From Zygaena filipendulae (Eukaryota > Arthropoda > Insecta > Lepidoptera > Zygaenidae), in contig OU015652.1 of NCBI GenBank assembly GCA_907165275.2, forward strand, positions 1,751,001 to 1,815,000: a stretch of DNA of 64,000 bases. The letters run 5' to 3'. Below are positions 11,740 to 23,192 of the stretch, in pieces (positions within the stretch are counted from its first letter, which is position 1; each line of letters begins with the position of its first letter). Position numbers and translations under genes: made by a program. The notes beneath the pieces were generated by a model that was not told the origin of the DNA, ran no database searches, and saw nothing but the letters and a program-made list of their open reading frames with translations.

Positions 11740-11910
11740 CCAAGTTTGGTTAAATTCCCTTCAGTAGTTTTTGACCCATGCGTGCACAAACAGACAGACA
11801 GACAAACAGACAGAAAAAAAATTTACTGATTGCATTTTTGGCATCAGTATCGATCACCATTCATTCTCCAATTGACCTCTCTACAGTTTTATTATAAGTA
11901 TAGATTTATT
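11740..11910 (-). repeat. CAGACAGACAG-type repeat fragment
   Basis: TTCAGTAGTTTTTGACCCAT, then AAACAGACAGACAGACAAAC. Related in layout to 13600, 45580 and 45925, where a TTCAGTAG-like word is followed by a GACA repeat and an A run. Confidence 0.45.
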
Positions 11911-13279
11911 AATCCATTAATATACCTAAAAATGTGACTTATATTTATATAAATATATAAATTATACAATACATATATTGTGTACTTATATATATCTCGC
12001 CAACCAATAACCAGGTTGTTGGCGAGGATGTGTGACGTGTAGGTATATCAGGCGCGGATCTAGGATTAATGGGCGAAAAATCGATGTCGCTAAGCTCAAT
12101 AAGCACAGGTAATATAATACTATACTAGTTATAAGGATACCTATTGCTATATTCTACACAATATACATCTATGAGATAGTAGTAAGGCTCCAGCAAAACT
12201 TTTTCTATGAGTTATCTACAAGTTTATCTATATGCTGTAGGTATAGGTATTGTGCAGATGATTAATTTACTCTCGTTTGCTTTTCATGGCATGTCATAAA
12301 CCACGGTAATACTATGTATAGGTACTTAATATTATTATGTTTTATCCGAAACACTAAGTTGCATCTAGAGGTTTGGCCTCGAATCGTAATTCATTTATGG
12401 GGATAAGTGAAATTTAAGCTGTAAAGGACATAATATCAGCTAATAAAATTTATCTGCAGCTTACCGGGACGATAACACGCTATATTTATATCAACTTATT
12501 GACAAAATATACAATCTATCAAGTACTTACCTTTTTTAAAAAAATAGGGTCTGCACTAACGTAAAACACTAAATAAATTATAATATATAGCTGTTCACCG
12601 CAGGGATTCCGGTTACAATATAGCCTATGTTACTCAGGGATGACATAGCAATTTAATGGTGAAATAATTGTTTAAATCGGTCCAGTGGTTTTTGAGTTAA
12701 ATCGCAACAAATAAACAAACAAAAAAAGTCCCCTACAAATAAATTATAAAATAATAAATATAAAGTTTAGATTGTAAGTTTGGCTGTTTTATTTCCTCTG
12801 AAGTCCAGAAAAAAGAAGACAACGTTGGCTGGTAACAATAGATTGATTTTTTCAAGTACTTACCAATTTTAGTGTAACGTTTTGAATGAAATGTTACTTA
12901 ATGTCGGGAAAAAGATGAAAAATTGATACATGGCCAGAAGATAGAGAGAACTATGCTATATGAGTTTCAGGTCACTTCTTTCATGTGGATTACAGACGAG
13001 TTTTTTTTTATGTATAGACTTACCTACGCTGGTTATAATTTTAATTGTTAGGTAGGTACTAATAATAAAAAGATTTATAATGAACCTTTTTTATTAGCAT
13101 CGAAAAGCTCTCAAAAACGTTCAAACATTTTTTTTTAAACCGCGATATCCTCTGTTCCCAACCTGCAGATTTGGCACACCCAACTTGTAAATTAAAATTG
13201 CATTAGCTGCATAACAATTGCCAACCCTAGCATAGCTGTCATAAAGCAGCACCTCACTGGTGAAATTTAACCCGAGAGC
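11911..13279. other. Intergenic, no gene seen
   Basis: AT-rich, with a degenerate reverse Helitron-like fragment at 12587-12745 (ATAGCTGTTCACCGCAGGGA). The word TATCAGGCGCGGATCTA at 12047 recurs at 42004 and marks a further repeat family of unknown type. Confidence 0.55.
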
Positions 13280-13339
13280 CGCCTTGAAAAATATCAGTAT
13301 CAGTGTGGATCGCGACCTACGAACCTACATTTTTTAAAG
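13280..13339 (+). promoter_or_regulatory. Possible start site and 5' UTR exon of the first ACBP gene
   Basis: The first ACBP coding exon has a clear acceptor at 14775, 24 bp before its ATG, so an upstream non-coding exon must exist. The best nearby donor is AAAG/GTAAGA at 13339-13345. Just upstream, ATCAGTATCAGTGTGG offers insect initiator (TCAGT) matches. This is inference; no cDNA was available. Confidence 0.3.
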
Positions 13340-13599
13340 GTAAGAAATTAATACATATCTACCTAATGCATTCTAATAAAAATGCATTTGTTTAAATCAA
13401 TATAATAATATTAAAATGTAAATAATGTCGGTGTGCCGGTAGCTGCTAGCTGATGGTTAATAACTCCTATAATATGTGATCTGTGCCAGTGGTAGGTAGG
13501 TGTTAATAATTATTCATGCGAATATTGAGGACTCCTCTAATATGTGATTAAGGATTTGCAGAAACTCTAGTAATGTACTTAGTTGAAGCGCTGAAAACC

Positions 13600-13770
13600 G
13601 CATGACACTCCGTTCAGTAGATTCGGAGATTATCGCGAACAGACAGACAGACAAAAGAATTTTAAAAAACTCTTTTTTTGTGGTTGGTTACTCTTCTTTT
13701 ATCGCCCCCTGTTAAATTTTTCTTAAGAATATTCAATGTACAGAATCCTGGATTCTACTCTTTTATTATA
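13600..13770 (-). repeat. CAGACAGACAG-type repeat
   Basis: CGTTCAGTAGATTCGGAGAT, GAACAGACAGACAGAC, TTCTTTTATCGCCCCCTG, CCTGGATTCTACTC. The same blocks occur at 45580-45715 (same orientation) and 45925-46240 (opposite), so this is a separate dispersed family from the Helitron-like one. Confidence 0.6.
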
Positions 13771-14799
13771 GTATTTAGGCTGTGCGTTGATTCATCGGTC
13801 ATTCAGGACAAAGGATTTTATATTTATAGATAGATTTAGATAAAAACATGGAACAGCTTTATTATACGCCATACATCTTATACAATAAACATTCGGTATT
13901 GAAGGAGCCGGTCACCACTGACGATCGGCTCTTTAGTTGAAACAAAGATTTTATAGTGATTAGCGTGTAATAAACATAAACACTTATTAATACGGGACCA
14001 AGTATTTAATCATTAGAACGTGAAAAATATCTTTTTTAATATGTAGATATATCTTGAAATGTGAAAGCAAAGACGACGATACTGAAACATAAAGATATTG
14101 GTATCTATCTAGTTTGTAGGTAACACCGTGTTACATGAGTTAGAAAGCATGTTTCAGTAACTAGTCACACCGCCGCCGCGCCGCGCCGGTTTCTTTGCGG
14201 CCCGCGCCAATCCGGCCACCGACCCCGCAGAATGCAATACCACAGATAATAATATCTACTATGCAATACATAATGCGCGGGAAACGGTTTTAACGGGCAT
14301 GGAATTGAAATTGGCAGTTTACGCACTCGAATGCAATAAATTTTAACGATGTTATTAATTAGGTGGGTACAGTATTGGTTCACGGAAAGAGGAGTTATGA
14401 TAACAAAAAATAAGAATATGAGACGTTTATTTATACTGTAAAGTGGGAAGTTTTTAAGCGAAGAGTGCAAAACTTATGCCTTCCTCAAAGCGGTAGGTAG
14501 GTGCCGTAGGACGTAATATTTCGAATTTCTAGTCTTTTTACATCCTCTTAGAATAGGATAGAAATTTTTTTGCCCAATAAACTGTACATTAACATGACAA
14601 TTTGACACTTTAATAATTTAACCTTTACCTAATATTAACGCTTTCGAAAACAAATAAATGCAAAAAATGTCTACAATTATACAAGTAGGGCAAGTAGGTA
14701 GGTATGTGCGTCGGTAGGTATAGCTGCGTATCCATAATTGTCTGAATTATTATTTTTATTTTTTCATTGTTTCAGATCTTACCTTATCAACTATCAACA

Positions 14800-16739
14800 A
14801 TGGCTGATGTAAGTAATGAAAAAATTGCCTTTGCTTTATCATGTTTGAATGTAGTTTGAAAATCGCAAGATTTCCCTAGAGGTCCCCCCTGTGATCAAAC
14901 GTGGTATTTTCCATAGTTCCCTAAAAAAAATAAACAGCTATATGTGTTGCTAAGCACAAAACTCGAGAAAGTTTGATCTAGATTGGCCATTATGCTACTG
15001 CTCCACCTGCGTGTTAAGTGCGCTAAATAAGGCATTACGTAGATGTGACCTACATTTTAACGGGTTAAATTACTAACGGCATTACTAATGACGTTAAACG
15101 TTAAGCGATAGCTCGGGTATCGGTTTTTGGACACATCAAAGGGTTTTAGCGCGTTATTTAGCGCACTAAGCGGTGTTGGCTACATTAACGCCTTCTCATT
15201 CTGCGTGGTTTTTTCTTTTTTCTTAAATTGCATAAATGCGTATAATAATTTAAAACACTCATTGATGCAAAAATTACATTGTACCTCCATTGCAAAAAAA
15301 CAGCTGTTTGAAGCTTCGACCTCCATTTTGTGTTAACTCGTTATTTCACTAGAAATAAACGCTAGCCAACACGTATTTTAATGCCTTAATTAACACGCAG
15401 TTGGATATTAACATTAACATCAACGTTAACGTTAACGCAGGTGGAGCAGTAGCATTAAAAAAATTGCACGGGAAAATGCGCACGAGTTGTGTGTTTGTTA
15501 TACTATCAGGCGTTAACTACTCAACCAAACATTATGCAATTTTGCATACACGTTGTCATAGGTACCTAGTAGGTACCTACAGAAAAACGCAATTTTGCTG
15601 AAAGGAAAATAAAATACTCTTGTATTTTAAAAATTATCTTACCTCGGCCGCACACGGACGGTTTTCGCGTCTCGTTATCCGATATTAGGTTATACATACA
15701 TAGATATTAGCAAATTAGAATTCAGGACTTCGCTTTCAAAAAAAAAAACATCTAATAACTACCTACCTACTTAGCACTAAAAGTGAAACTTTACGCACGC
15801 GGTTTGTGAATATGTAACGCATGCATTTATAATGTAGTAATATTATGGAGGTACTATATTTATGATGTATCTATAGATATAGTATGTATACCACACCTAC
15901 TGTCTATGATATATTTATTTATGTAAAAGTATAAGTCTAATAGCAGTTTATTTTGTCAGGAATTCAAGCAAGTCGCCGACTCAGTAAGAAACTGGAAGAC
16001 CAAGCCGGCTGACAGCGAGAACCTCGCGCTGTACTCGCTCTACAAACAGGCTATGTTTGGGGACGCCAGCGGCCGTGAGTCATTCCTCCATACTTGCCTT
16101 GCCCCAAGTTGACAATCTAACGGCCGCACTCAGAGTCGACTTTAATGATTACTTAGTTAACGTTAACGTTAAGGGAAAACGTTAATATCGTGATGTTAGG
16201 TCACGTACTATAATCATCCAAACAAAAGTTTTGCTGAGTTTGAATAAATCTTAAACCTTAGTTACCCATGCCGAAATAGATCTTACATACTACATTAATC
16301 CTATGATCGAAATTTCGTTCGAATGTCAAATTATCCCTGCTGTAAGAGATAGTACCTATAATAGTACGTATATGTATACGTATATGTATATATATGTACA
16401 TGTATATGTATACGTATATGTATATGTATGTACGTAGGTATAGGTTCCCTGATTCACCGATATTTGATTCACCAAAAGTTTCTCCAAGAGCAGTGTTTCC
16501 CAAACTTTTTGGTTCATGACCTTACTTCCCCTGTTTGACTTCAATGTTCTGGCCATAGATTAAAAAAAGTTATAATTTTTTTTATAAAAGTATTAATTTC
16601 TTTCGTTGCAGCGGAACCCAGTGGACTGGTCGAGAATGCCAAGTTCAAGGCGTGGAGCAACCGCAAAGGCATTTCACAAGATGATGCTAAGAAGCAATAC
16701 ATTGAACTAGCCAAGAAACTGCAGTCGAAATATGCATAA
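14800..16739 (+). CDS. Acyl-CoA-binding protein (diverged copy)
   Basis: Exons 14800-14808 (Met-Ala-Asp), 15960-16074 and 16612-16739; introns GT/AG in phases 0 and 1; 83 residues. Known role: ACBP (diazepam-binding inhibitor family) is a small cytosolic four-helix protein that binds long-chain acyl-CoA esters and buffers and carries them between synthesis, beta-oxidation and lipid assembly. Visible motifs: helix-1 EFKQVADSV, KTKPADSENLALYSLYKQAM with the ligand Tyr and Lys, GDAS, KFKAWSNRKGISQDDA, and KQYI with the second ligand Tyr. Compared with the usual 86-90 residues, the loop before KFKAW is shortened: it reads PEPSGLVENAK where the family has the longer [11 protein letters not shown] type, and the usual Trp before the helix is Phe. 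A second, canonical ACBP follows on the same strand. I see no AATAAA close to the stop; the nearest is at 17272. Confidence 0.95.
14992..15454. mobile_element. Inverted-repeat DNA element in intron 1 of first ACBP
   Basis: ATGCTACTGCTCCACCTGCG at the left end is matched in reverse by AACGCAGGTGGAGCAGTAGC at the right end (15434-15453). The interior has many GTTAAC/CGTTAACG words and paired CGCTAAATAA / TTATTTAGCG pieces. No coding. Class not recognised. Confidence 0.65.
16121..16163. repeat. Half copy of the palindromic TAA-flanked MITE
   Basis: After TCTAA it reads CGGCCGCACTCAGAGTCGAC, TTTAATGATTACTTAGTTAA and then diverges into GTTAACGTTAACG. Matches the left arm of 4841-5077. Confidence 0.75.
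16366..16437 (+). repeat. (TATGTATACG)-type microsatellite
   Basis: Alternating GTATACGTATATGTATAT units in ACBP intron 2. Confidence 0.8.
16493..16556 (+). repeat. hAT-type terminal fragment
   Basis: CAGTGTTTCCCAAACTTTTT is the typical terminus of insect hAT MITEs (compare CAGAGGTTCCCATACTTTTT at 53262). The other end was not found. Confidence 0.45.
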
Positions 16740-17539
16740 TTGTTGTAATCGATTTAGTTAGGTACCTACTTAATTATTTTGTAAAGTTATTTATATTTAA
16801 GTACAATACTGTCAGTCACCTGTTGTTTGTAATTAGATAAATATGATGAAACTGTTAAACGCTAGATAGGTACATCTTCAAAGTCGGAGATAATATAAGG
16901 TTAGCAAGGAAGAAGGTTGATACATAGATAGGTATTGAAAGTACATAGATACTAATATTATATTGTATTTTATCTGTGCCGAAAGGATATTAAAATGTCA
17001 AATAATTTTAAAAAATTGACACTGAGAGTTACCTTGAAAATGTTGATGAGGTTGAAGACTTCAGGCCCGTAAATACATACCCGGTCATCTATTAAAATAT
17101 TGTCTGTCTCATTCATTCCGCTGGAAAATGAAGAAGACAGAGACTTGAGAACGTATCCAATAAACGGTTTTAGTACTTCTATGTACTTATACACAAGGAC
17201 TTGCGGCTTGGTATACCTACCCATCTTCTTTTCGGCTAACCTTGTTTATGATTTGTAAAGTTTTGTTGAAAAATAAAGATGAAGACACCTGTTTCTTAAA
17301 ATATGCTTCATGATTGCAGTAAGTCGTAGATCCTACTACCTATTTACTTAGCATTTGTCTACTTCAAGTTTTTTGAAGATATTTTTTATGGGCAGCGCAG
17401 CAAATACAATAAAATTGTTACCGTCCGCCGCGTCAGTTACGGACCTAAACCTAAAATCCGTATATTAAACCTCTACGACACGGGCGGTGATCTTCCATTT
17501 TTCCTTGTATATAACAAACTAAATTTACTAACTACTAAA

Positions 17540-17670
17540 TTTTTTTATTAAAAATTTAATTAAAAAATCTTCTACTTCTTAATTATGGCAAAACGCCAGT
17601 GCCAATGTTAGATTGATCCCCAAGTTAAATTCCCAAGTTTTCTCGAAAACCAGTTTCCTGCACAGGGTTC
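17540..17670 (+). repeat. Host repeat, left half, split by the 4.8-kb element
   Basis: Matches 57727-57837 across ATTATGGCRAAACGCCARTG, CCCCAAGTT and CCAGTTTCCTGC-CAGGGT. The right half is 22502-22590. The segment at 57727-57920 is the same repeat without the insertion. Coordinates of the outer ends are approximate. Confidence 0.75.
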
Positions 17671-17885
17671 TGTTAGAAAATAATACTCGATTAATACATT
17701 AAGCAGCTGTTTTAATTACTTTTTCACAAAAGGGCGCGAGTGCCATGCACTCCCGCCAATCTCCCAAACTCACAATGACAATCTCACTCACCGTTGACAG
17801 CTTCTATGCCTGACACCTGTCGCATGACGTTTATGTCACCTGTCACCTGTCAGTGCCAGAGATATTAAAAATGCAGACGCTAACA
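17671..17885. repeat. Left long terminal repeat, 215 bp
   Basis: TGTTAG...CTAACA, with the palindromic TG/CA ends typical of LTRs. Holds GGCGCGAGTGCCATGCACTC and a triple CACCTGTC-type motif (GACACCTGTCGC, GTCACCTGTCACCTGTC). I found no mismatch to the right copy when reading both through. Confidence 0.88.
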
Positions 17886-18246
17886 GTCGGCCATTCTGAC
17901 ATTTGTCTGACCCCAGACAACCATCAACAGTGTTTGAGGAAAATTAAGAAGGGTGTGATGTGACCATCACTCCTCTAGACTTTTATACAAAATATAATGA
18001 TTCGTCTAATTCTCAGTACAGGAGAGAAACGACTTTTCAGGATAAAATTTCTTTAAAAGTACAATATAAAAGGAAAATTAAATATAACATAAACTAAGTA
18101 CCTAAATATTTTTAAATAAACAAAAGTATTGCAAGAACTACATATCTATCGACACATGATACTAAAATTCATCTTATATTCAGAAATTGTAAGCAACAAA
18201 ACTATTTGAAAAACTCCGTTATACAATATAAAAACACTCAGTTAAT

Positions 18247-18585
18247 AATTCGTCAGATTTTTATAGAAAAACGAATGATTAAGATAAAATTACTTTAAAA
18301 CCTAAACAAAGTAATGCAACTAAAACTAAGAACCTTAAACTTTTAAAATATATACTTTTAACAATAATATTGGAAGAAGCACATACACGTGATTCTGAGA
18401 TCTTGTATCGTATTCTAATTCGTCAGATTTTTATAGAAAAACGAATGATTAGGATAAAATTACTTTAAAACATAAACAAAGTAATGCAACTAAAACTAAG
18501 AACCTTAAACTTTTAAAATATATACTTTTAACAATAATATTGGAAGAAGCACATACACGTGATTCTGAGATCTTGTATCGTATTC
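18247..18585 (+). repeat. Tandem duplication, 170-bp period
   Basis: Two copies start AATTCGTCAGATTTTTATAG at 18247 and 18417 and end at CTTGTATCGTATTC. Only a few substitutions separate them. Non-coding. Confidence 0.88.
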
Positions 18586-18845
18586 AGAAGAAAATGTAAA
18601 AAGCAAGACTATTTGAATAACTCAGTTAAGTTTACAAAAAAGAACAGTTAACATTTCGGCCATCCTGTGATAAGATAGAATGTCCTCATTCTACCATGAG
18701 TATTTTTTGTATAAGTATATTTTAAATCATGCTCTATGCAAGCAATGTCATCTTTACTACCGCAGATCATTTTTTATTTGGATTCAATGTCCGCTCCAAC
18801 GTCCTGTCATCACAATATATAGCGCGCTTGCTCCAATGATGATCG

Positions 18846-19328
18846 GTGCAGCGGCAGCGTGCTTATTCTGGTACTAATACAGGTAGCCATCAGCCGCACG
18901 CTTGCTCCGAGGTCTACTATTTAACATTCAGGCAGCGCGCTCACTCCGGTATTCATACAGGTAGCCATCGGCCGCACGCTCGCTCCGAGGTCTACTATTT
19001 AACATTCAGGCAGCGCGCTCGCTCCGGTATTCACACAGCTAGCCTTCGGCCGCACGCTCGCTCCGAGGTCTACTATTTAACATTCAGGCAGCGCGCTCAC
19101 TCCGGTATTCACACAGGTAGCCATCGGCCGCATGCTCGCTCCGAGGTCTACTATTTAACATTCAGGCAGCGCGCTCGCTCCGGTATTCACACAGGTTGCC
19201 TTCGGCCGCACGCTCGCTCCGAGGTCTACTATTTAACATTCAGGCAGCGCGCTCACTCCGGTATTCACACAGGTAGCCATCGGCTGCACGCTCGCTCCGA
19301 GGTTTATTATTTCATGTTTAACAAGTAA
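18846..19328 (+). repeat. 78-bp tandem array, open in one frame (26-residue repeat)
   Basis: The word GAGGTCTACTATTTA (last copy GAGGTTTATTATTTC) starts at 18909, 18987, 19065, 19143, 19221 and 19299, an exact 78-bp step. Because 78 is a multiple of three, one frame stays open for about 160 codons with units like RARSGIHTG-LRPHARSEVYYLTF. Arg, His and Ser are abundant; there is no signal peptide or recognised domain. A seventh, separated unit is at 20074-20121. Whether it is translated is unknown; lack of stops is expected from repeating one open unit. Confidence 0.8.
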
Positions 19329-19329
19329 A

Positions 19330-20073
19330 AACCAGATTACTGATCAATAATGAGGATTTGGAAATGGTCGACGAAACTGTCTTTCTAGGTATAACATTAG
19401 ATGCAAAATTACAATGGGGCCCACATATAAAAAAAGTTATCAGGTAGATTAAGCTCGGCTCGATTCTGTATTCGTGTTGCAGAAACGAGCCATTCGCGCA
19501 ATCTATAAGTTGGGCCCTCGGGATTCACTGAGAACTAAATTCAGCGAGTTTAAAATAATGACTGTACATTCTCAGTATATATACGAGAACTTATTATATG
19601 TTCACAAAAATTTAGGCAACTTTAAGAAAACAGTGATTTACATAATCTAAACTTAAGAAATAAAGATAAACTCGCTGTGCCTAAGACTAGGCTCCATAAA
19701 ATTTCTAAGTCATTTAAAGGACAATGTATGCGCTTTTACAACAAACTCCCAAACGATGTAACTAATTTGTCAATTAATAAATTCAAGACGCTTATTAAAC
19801 ACAGATTATGCGATAAAGCATATTATAGTGCAGTAGACTATTTAAATGATACAGACGTCTGGGAATGAATTGCTCTATCCAATCACTATTTTTTGTTCTC
19901 CTAGTTTATAAGTAAGATCATTTAAAGACAGCCCTGCTGAGTTTCTTGTCAGTTCTTCTCAGCAGAGGGCGTATTCCGAACTGACGGTAATTTATAGTTC
20001 TAAGAACCTGCTGACGATTACAAGTGATTGTAACCAATCCTAAGTAATAAATAGCTTTTGAATTTAGAATTTT
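19330..20073 (+). pseudogene. Dead 3' end of a non-LTR retrotransposon (RT C-terminus plus 3' UTR)
   Basis: Frames broken by stops still read VFLGITLDAKLQWGPHIKK (thumb-region motif of LINE reverse transcriptases), then LQKRAIRAIYKLGPRDSLR, and 19677-19868 KTRLHKISKSFKGQCMRFYN to the C-terminus. The following CTTCTCAGCAGAGGGCGTATTC-type region resembles lepidopteran Jockey/CR1-like 3' ends. It separates the main 78-bp array from one more 78-bp unit at 20074, so it inserted into or beside the array. Confidence 0.75.
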
Positions 20074-20121
20074 TGGCAGCGTGCTTATTCCGGTACTAAT
20101 ACAGGTAGCCATCGGCCGCAT
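20074..20121 (+). repeat. Isolated unit of the 78-bp array
   Basis: GGCAGCGTGCTTATTCCGGTACTAATACAGG resumes the array; it is closest to the first unit near 18848 (GCAGCGTGCTTATTCTGGTA). Confidence 0.75.
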
Positions 20122-21203
20122 GTTAACTGTTCTTTTTATAAATTCATTTTATATTCTGATTTTGTATTTTTGTTGTGTTTTGATGGACTTAGGAGTCCTA
20201 ATTTAGATCTAGAACCATTCACATCAAAATTATTGTACCTGATAAAATATATTTTTGTAGGGTTTTCCTCAAATTAACACAGGAGAAACCGCAGAGTACT
20301 GTTAGTTTTTCAATAGACTCAAAAGACTGTAAGTAGTAAGTAGATCGGAATTTTTCTTATCAATAGATATTTGAAACCCTTGCTTTTTTTTGAGCTTTAA
20401 TGATTTTCTTTTGAATTTATTTAGTTTTTCTTGCTAGTCTCATTTTATTACTGCATTTTGAGAGTCTTACTACATCTCCTAGGGATAAAAGCTCAAGCCC
20501 CTACTAGAGTGTTCCAACCTTAGTCACTAAGCAATACTTATTTGCTACTTAGGTACAACTGATTGACTCTTTACTAAGTTATTTAAGTAGCTGCGTTTTC
20601 AAAATTTGTCTAATTCACCAAATATTTTCTTATTAAAAATAACCACAGTAAAGTTAGATCTTGACTTCAGATAGGAGCAGTACCCATATTAGAAACATGG
20701 GAAAGGCACTGTAATGAATTATGAGTGAATACTTCGGTCACAAGACTGATGTTCTATTTTGTTTAAAGGTAGTCAGTCACTAATATTAGTCTTTCATTAT
20801 AAGAAGAATAAAGAATGATTTCTAAAGCACAGGTACAATATTATTACACTAGACTGCAAGATTAGACAATTCTTTAATCAAAATGTCATTACTGCATCCA
20901 CAGATTTATGCTAAATGATTCAATAAAACTTTTCCTATCTGCATGATTATTAGGTACTTTATTCAAGTAACAGGTAGGTATGCTAACAGAATTAACTATA
21001 GGGTATCAGAGCTGGCAAAGTGCTATCAGCTTGAGGGCCATGAGCACAAGAGAAAACTAACATTTAGTAATAGGGTAATAATTCTGTTGCCGAACTATTC
21101 AGTTACATGTTAACTCAAAAAATAACTGTAACAAATCCTCAAAATTCAAACTATTAACTTGCACCATGACTTTCAGAAAAAGGAAAAGTTCAACATTTAT
21201 ATC
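20122..21203. other. Interior of the 4.8-kb element, no gene seen
   Basis: AT-rich, no open frame above chance, no recognisable repeat inside the window. Confidence 0.6.
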
Positions 21204-22068
21204 AGTAAACACTGCTATATGGGTAGGTATCAATTTTAACTATATACTTAATGTCTGAAACTCATACTGTATGACTACTAAAAGAGAGAATAATCCAGCG
21301 TTTACATATTCTGTAAATACCCCTATGTATCAATAAATTTAACTGTGCATACTGTGTAAGCATATAAAGTTTGTATCAAGAATCGAGAACAGAGACTCAT
21401 CCAGCGTTTACATATTCAGTAAATACCGCTGTATAGATATGTTAGATAAGTACATACCAGATGAACTTGGTTTTCCAGTTGTAAGTTTTATTAGTAAACA
21501 CTGCTATGTGGGTAGGTATCAATTTTAACTATATACTTAATGTCTGAAACTCATACTGTATGACTACTAAAAGAGGGAATAATCCAGCATTTACATATTC
21601 TGTAAATACCGCTATGTATCAATTAATTTAATTGTGCATACTGTGTAAGCATATAAAGTTTGTATCAAGAATCGAGAACAAAGACTCATCCAGCATTTAC
21701 ATGTTCAGTAAATACCGCTGTATAGATATGTTAGATAAGTACATACCAGATTAACTTGGTTTTCCGGTCGTATGTTTTATTAGTAAACACTGCTACGTGG
21801 GTAGGTATCAATTTTAACTATATACTTAGTGTCTGAAACTTATACTGAATGACTACTAAAAAGAAGGAATAATCCAGCGTTTACATATTCAGTAAATACC
21901 GCTTTGTATCAATAAATTTAACTGTGCATACTGTGTAAGCATATAAAGTTTGTATCAAGAATCGAGCACAAAGACTCATCCAGCGTTTACATATTCAGTA
22001 AATACCGCTGTATAGATATGTTAGATAAGTACATACCAGATTAACTTGGTTTTCCGGTCGTATGTTAT
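21204..22068 (+). repeat. Three tandem 289-bp units
   Basis: Units begin AGTAAACACTGCTA at 21204, 21493 and 21782. Each contains two copies of a smaller word, CAG-GTTTACATATTC-GTAAATACCGC, so the array has a nested periodicity. Units differ by scattered substitutions. Non-coding. Confidence 0.88.
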
Positions 22069-22086
22069 GTCGTTAGACCGCACTTT

Positions 22087-22200
22087 GAGAATCTAGATGC
22101 GCTGGGCAGCACCGTCGCTACCACGGTCTGCGCCTGGCGCCTTGAGAACCTAGATGTGCTGGGCAGCACCTTTGCAACCACTGTCTGCGCCTGGCGCCTG
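22087..22200 (+). repeat. 57-bp tandem duplicate, GC-rich
   Basis: GAGAA-CTAGATG-GCTGGGCA and GTCTGCGCCTGGCGCCT occur twice with a 57-bp step (22087 and 22144). Sits just inside the right terminal repeat. Confidence 0.85.
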
Positions 22201-22282
22201 TGTGTGATGCACAAGCACAAATTGCACAGGAGCGCCTTAGTCCTGACCATGGGTGTTTGGTTCCTTTATCGCACTTCTGAAA

Positions 22283-22497
22283 TGTTAGAAAATAATACTC
22301 GATTAATACATTAAGCAGCTGTTTTAATTACTTTTTCACAAAAGGGCGCGAGTGCCATGCACTCCCGCCAATCTCCCAAACTCACAATGACAATCTCACT
22401 CACCGTTGACAGCTTCTATGCCTGACACCTGTCGCATGACGTTTATGTCACCTGTCACCTGTCAGTGCCAGAGATATTAAAAATGCAGACGCTAACA
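22283..22497. repeat. Right long terminal repeat, 215 bp
   Basis: Identical by eye to 17671-17885. Preceded by TTCTGAAA rather than an obvious polypurine tract. Confidence 0.88.
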
Positions 22498-23192
22498 GTT
22501 CAAAATCGATACTGAAAAGTGACTGAAATAACGAAGACAAACGTGACACGCGTGTTTTCTGTACTCCATTCACTCGTCAACAATCTTGCCAAAATTGTTT
22601 CCATAAACCATCGAAATTATAAGGACTACATACAACCATAAAATTTCATTTCTACTGCTATGTCAAAAAGTAACAGTTCATGGTTCACATCACTGGTGTA
22701 GTGGGCACTTGGTGGGCACCAAGGAAGTTATAAGTACTACGTGGGCACACTGCACGGCGCAGCTGATTGATTGATCTGTCAAATGTCATACAATACAAGT
22801 GTCAAGTTGATACTGTCAACTGTCAATAATCAGATTTATTCTTCATTCGGCCCGCCAAGTTTCGGCCCACATAAAAAATTCCTGGTTCGTCCCAAACAAT
22901 ATGCTTTCTTCGTCCCAAAATATAATTTTGATTATTTTATTCTCGCTTCGTCCTATTTTATATTCCTTCTACGGCCCATATTTTTTTTGTATATGCCAAA
23001 CTTGCTTTTTTGTACCATCAGCAAAAAAAAGTTACGTATTATTCAATATTCTAACATCTATCAACCACACATTTAAAACAACCGCTCCTCCCAGTCTTCT
23101 TTGCGAGAGAAGATTTACTCCTATTATTATAATAACACTCTTTAGCCACTGAGCAACTTTCACCAATGTGCTACGCTCAAAAACAGAATGAG

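Larger units (their letters stand above)
17671..22497. mobile_element. 4.8-kb element with identical 215-bp terminal direct repeats, no gag-pol
   Basis: Terminal repeats 17671-17885 and 22283-22497 begin TGTTAG and end CTAACA and appear identical. The target GTTC is duplicated (17667-17670 and 22498-22501). These are LTR-retrotransposon hallmarks. The 4.4-kb interior has no protease, reverse transcriptase or integrase of its own. It holds a 170-bp duplication, a 78-bp tandem array encoding a 26-residue repeat, a dead non-LTR fragment, a 289-bp triplicate and a 57-bp duplicate. I could not recognise a primer-binding site beside either terminal repeat, nor a polypurine tract, so strand is undecided. 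Best description: a non-autonomous LARD-like LTR retrotransposon, moved by another element's enzymes. Identical ends suggest recent insertion. Confidence 0.85.

Noticed and set aside
18846..19328. CRISPR-like array (regular repeats)
   Set aside because: The 78-bp units are contiguous with no unique spacers, in a eukaryotic retroelement.
22771..23152. 101- and 83-codon frames
   Set aside because: They lie in the inverted end of a DNA transposon and are Phe/Ile/Tyr-rich chance frames.
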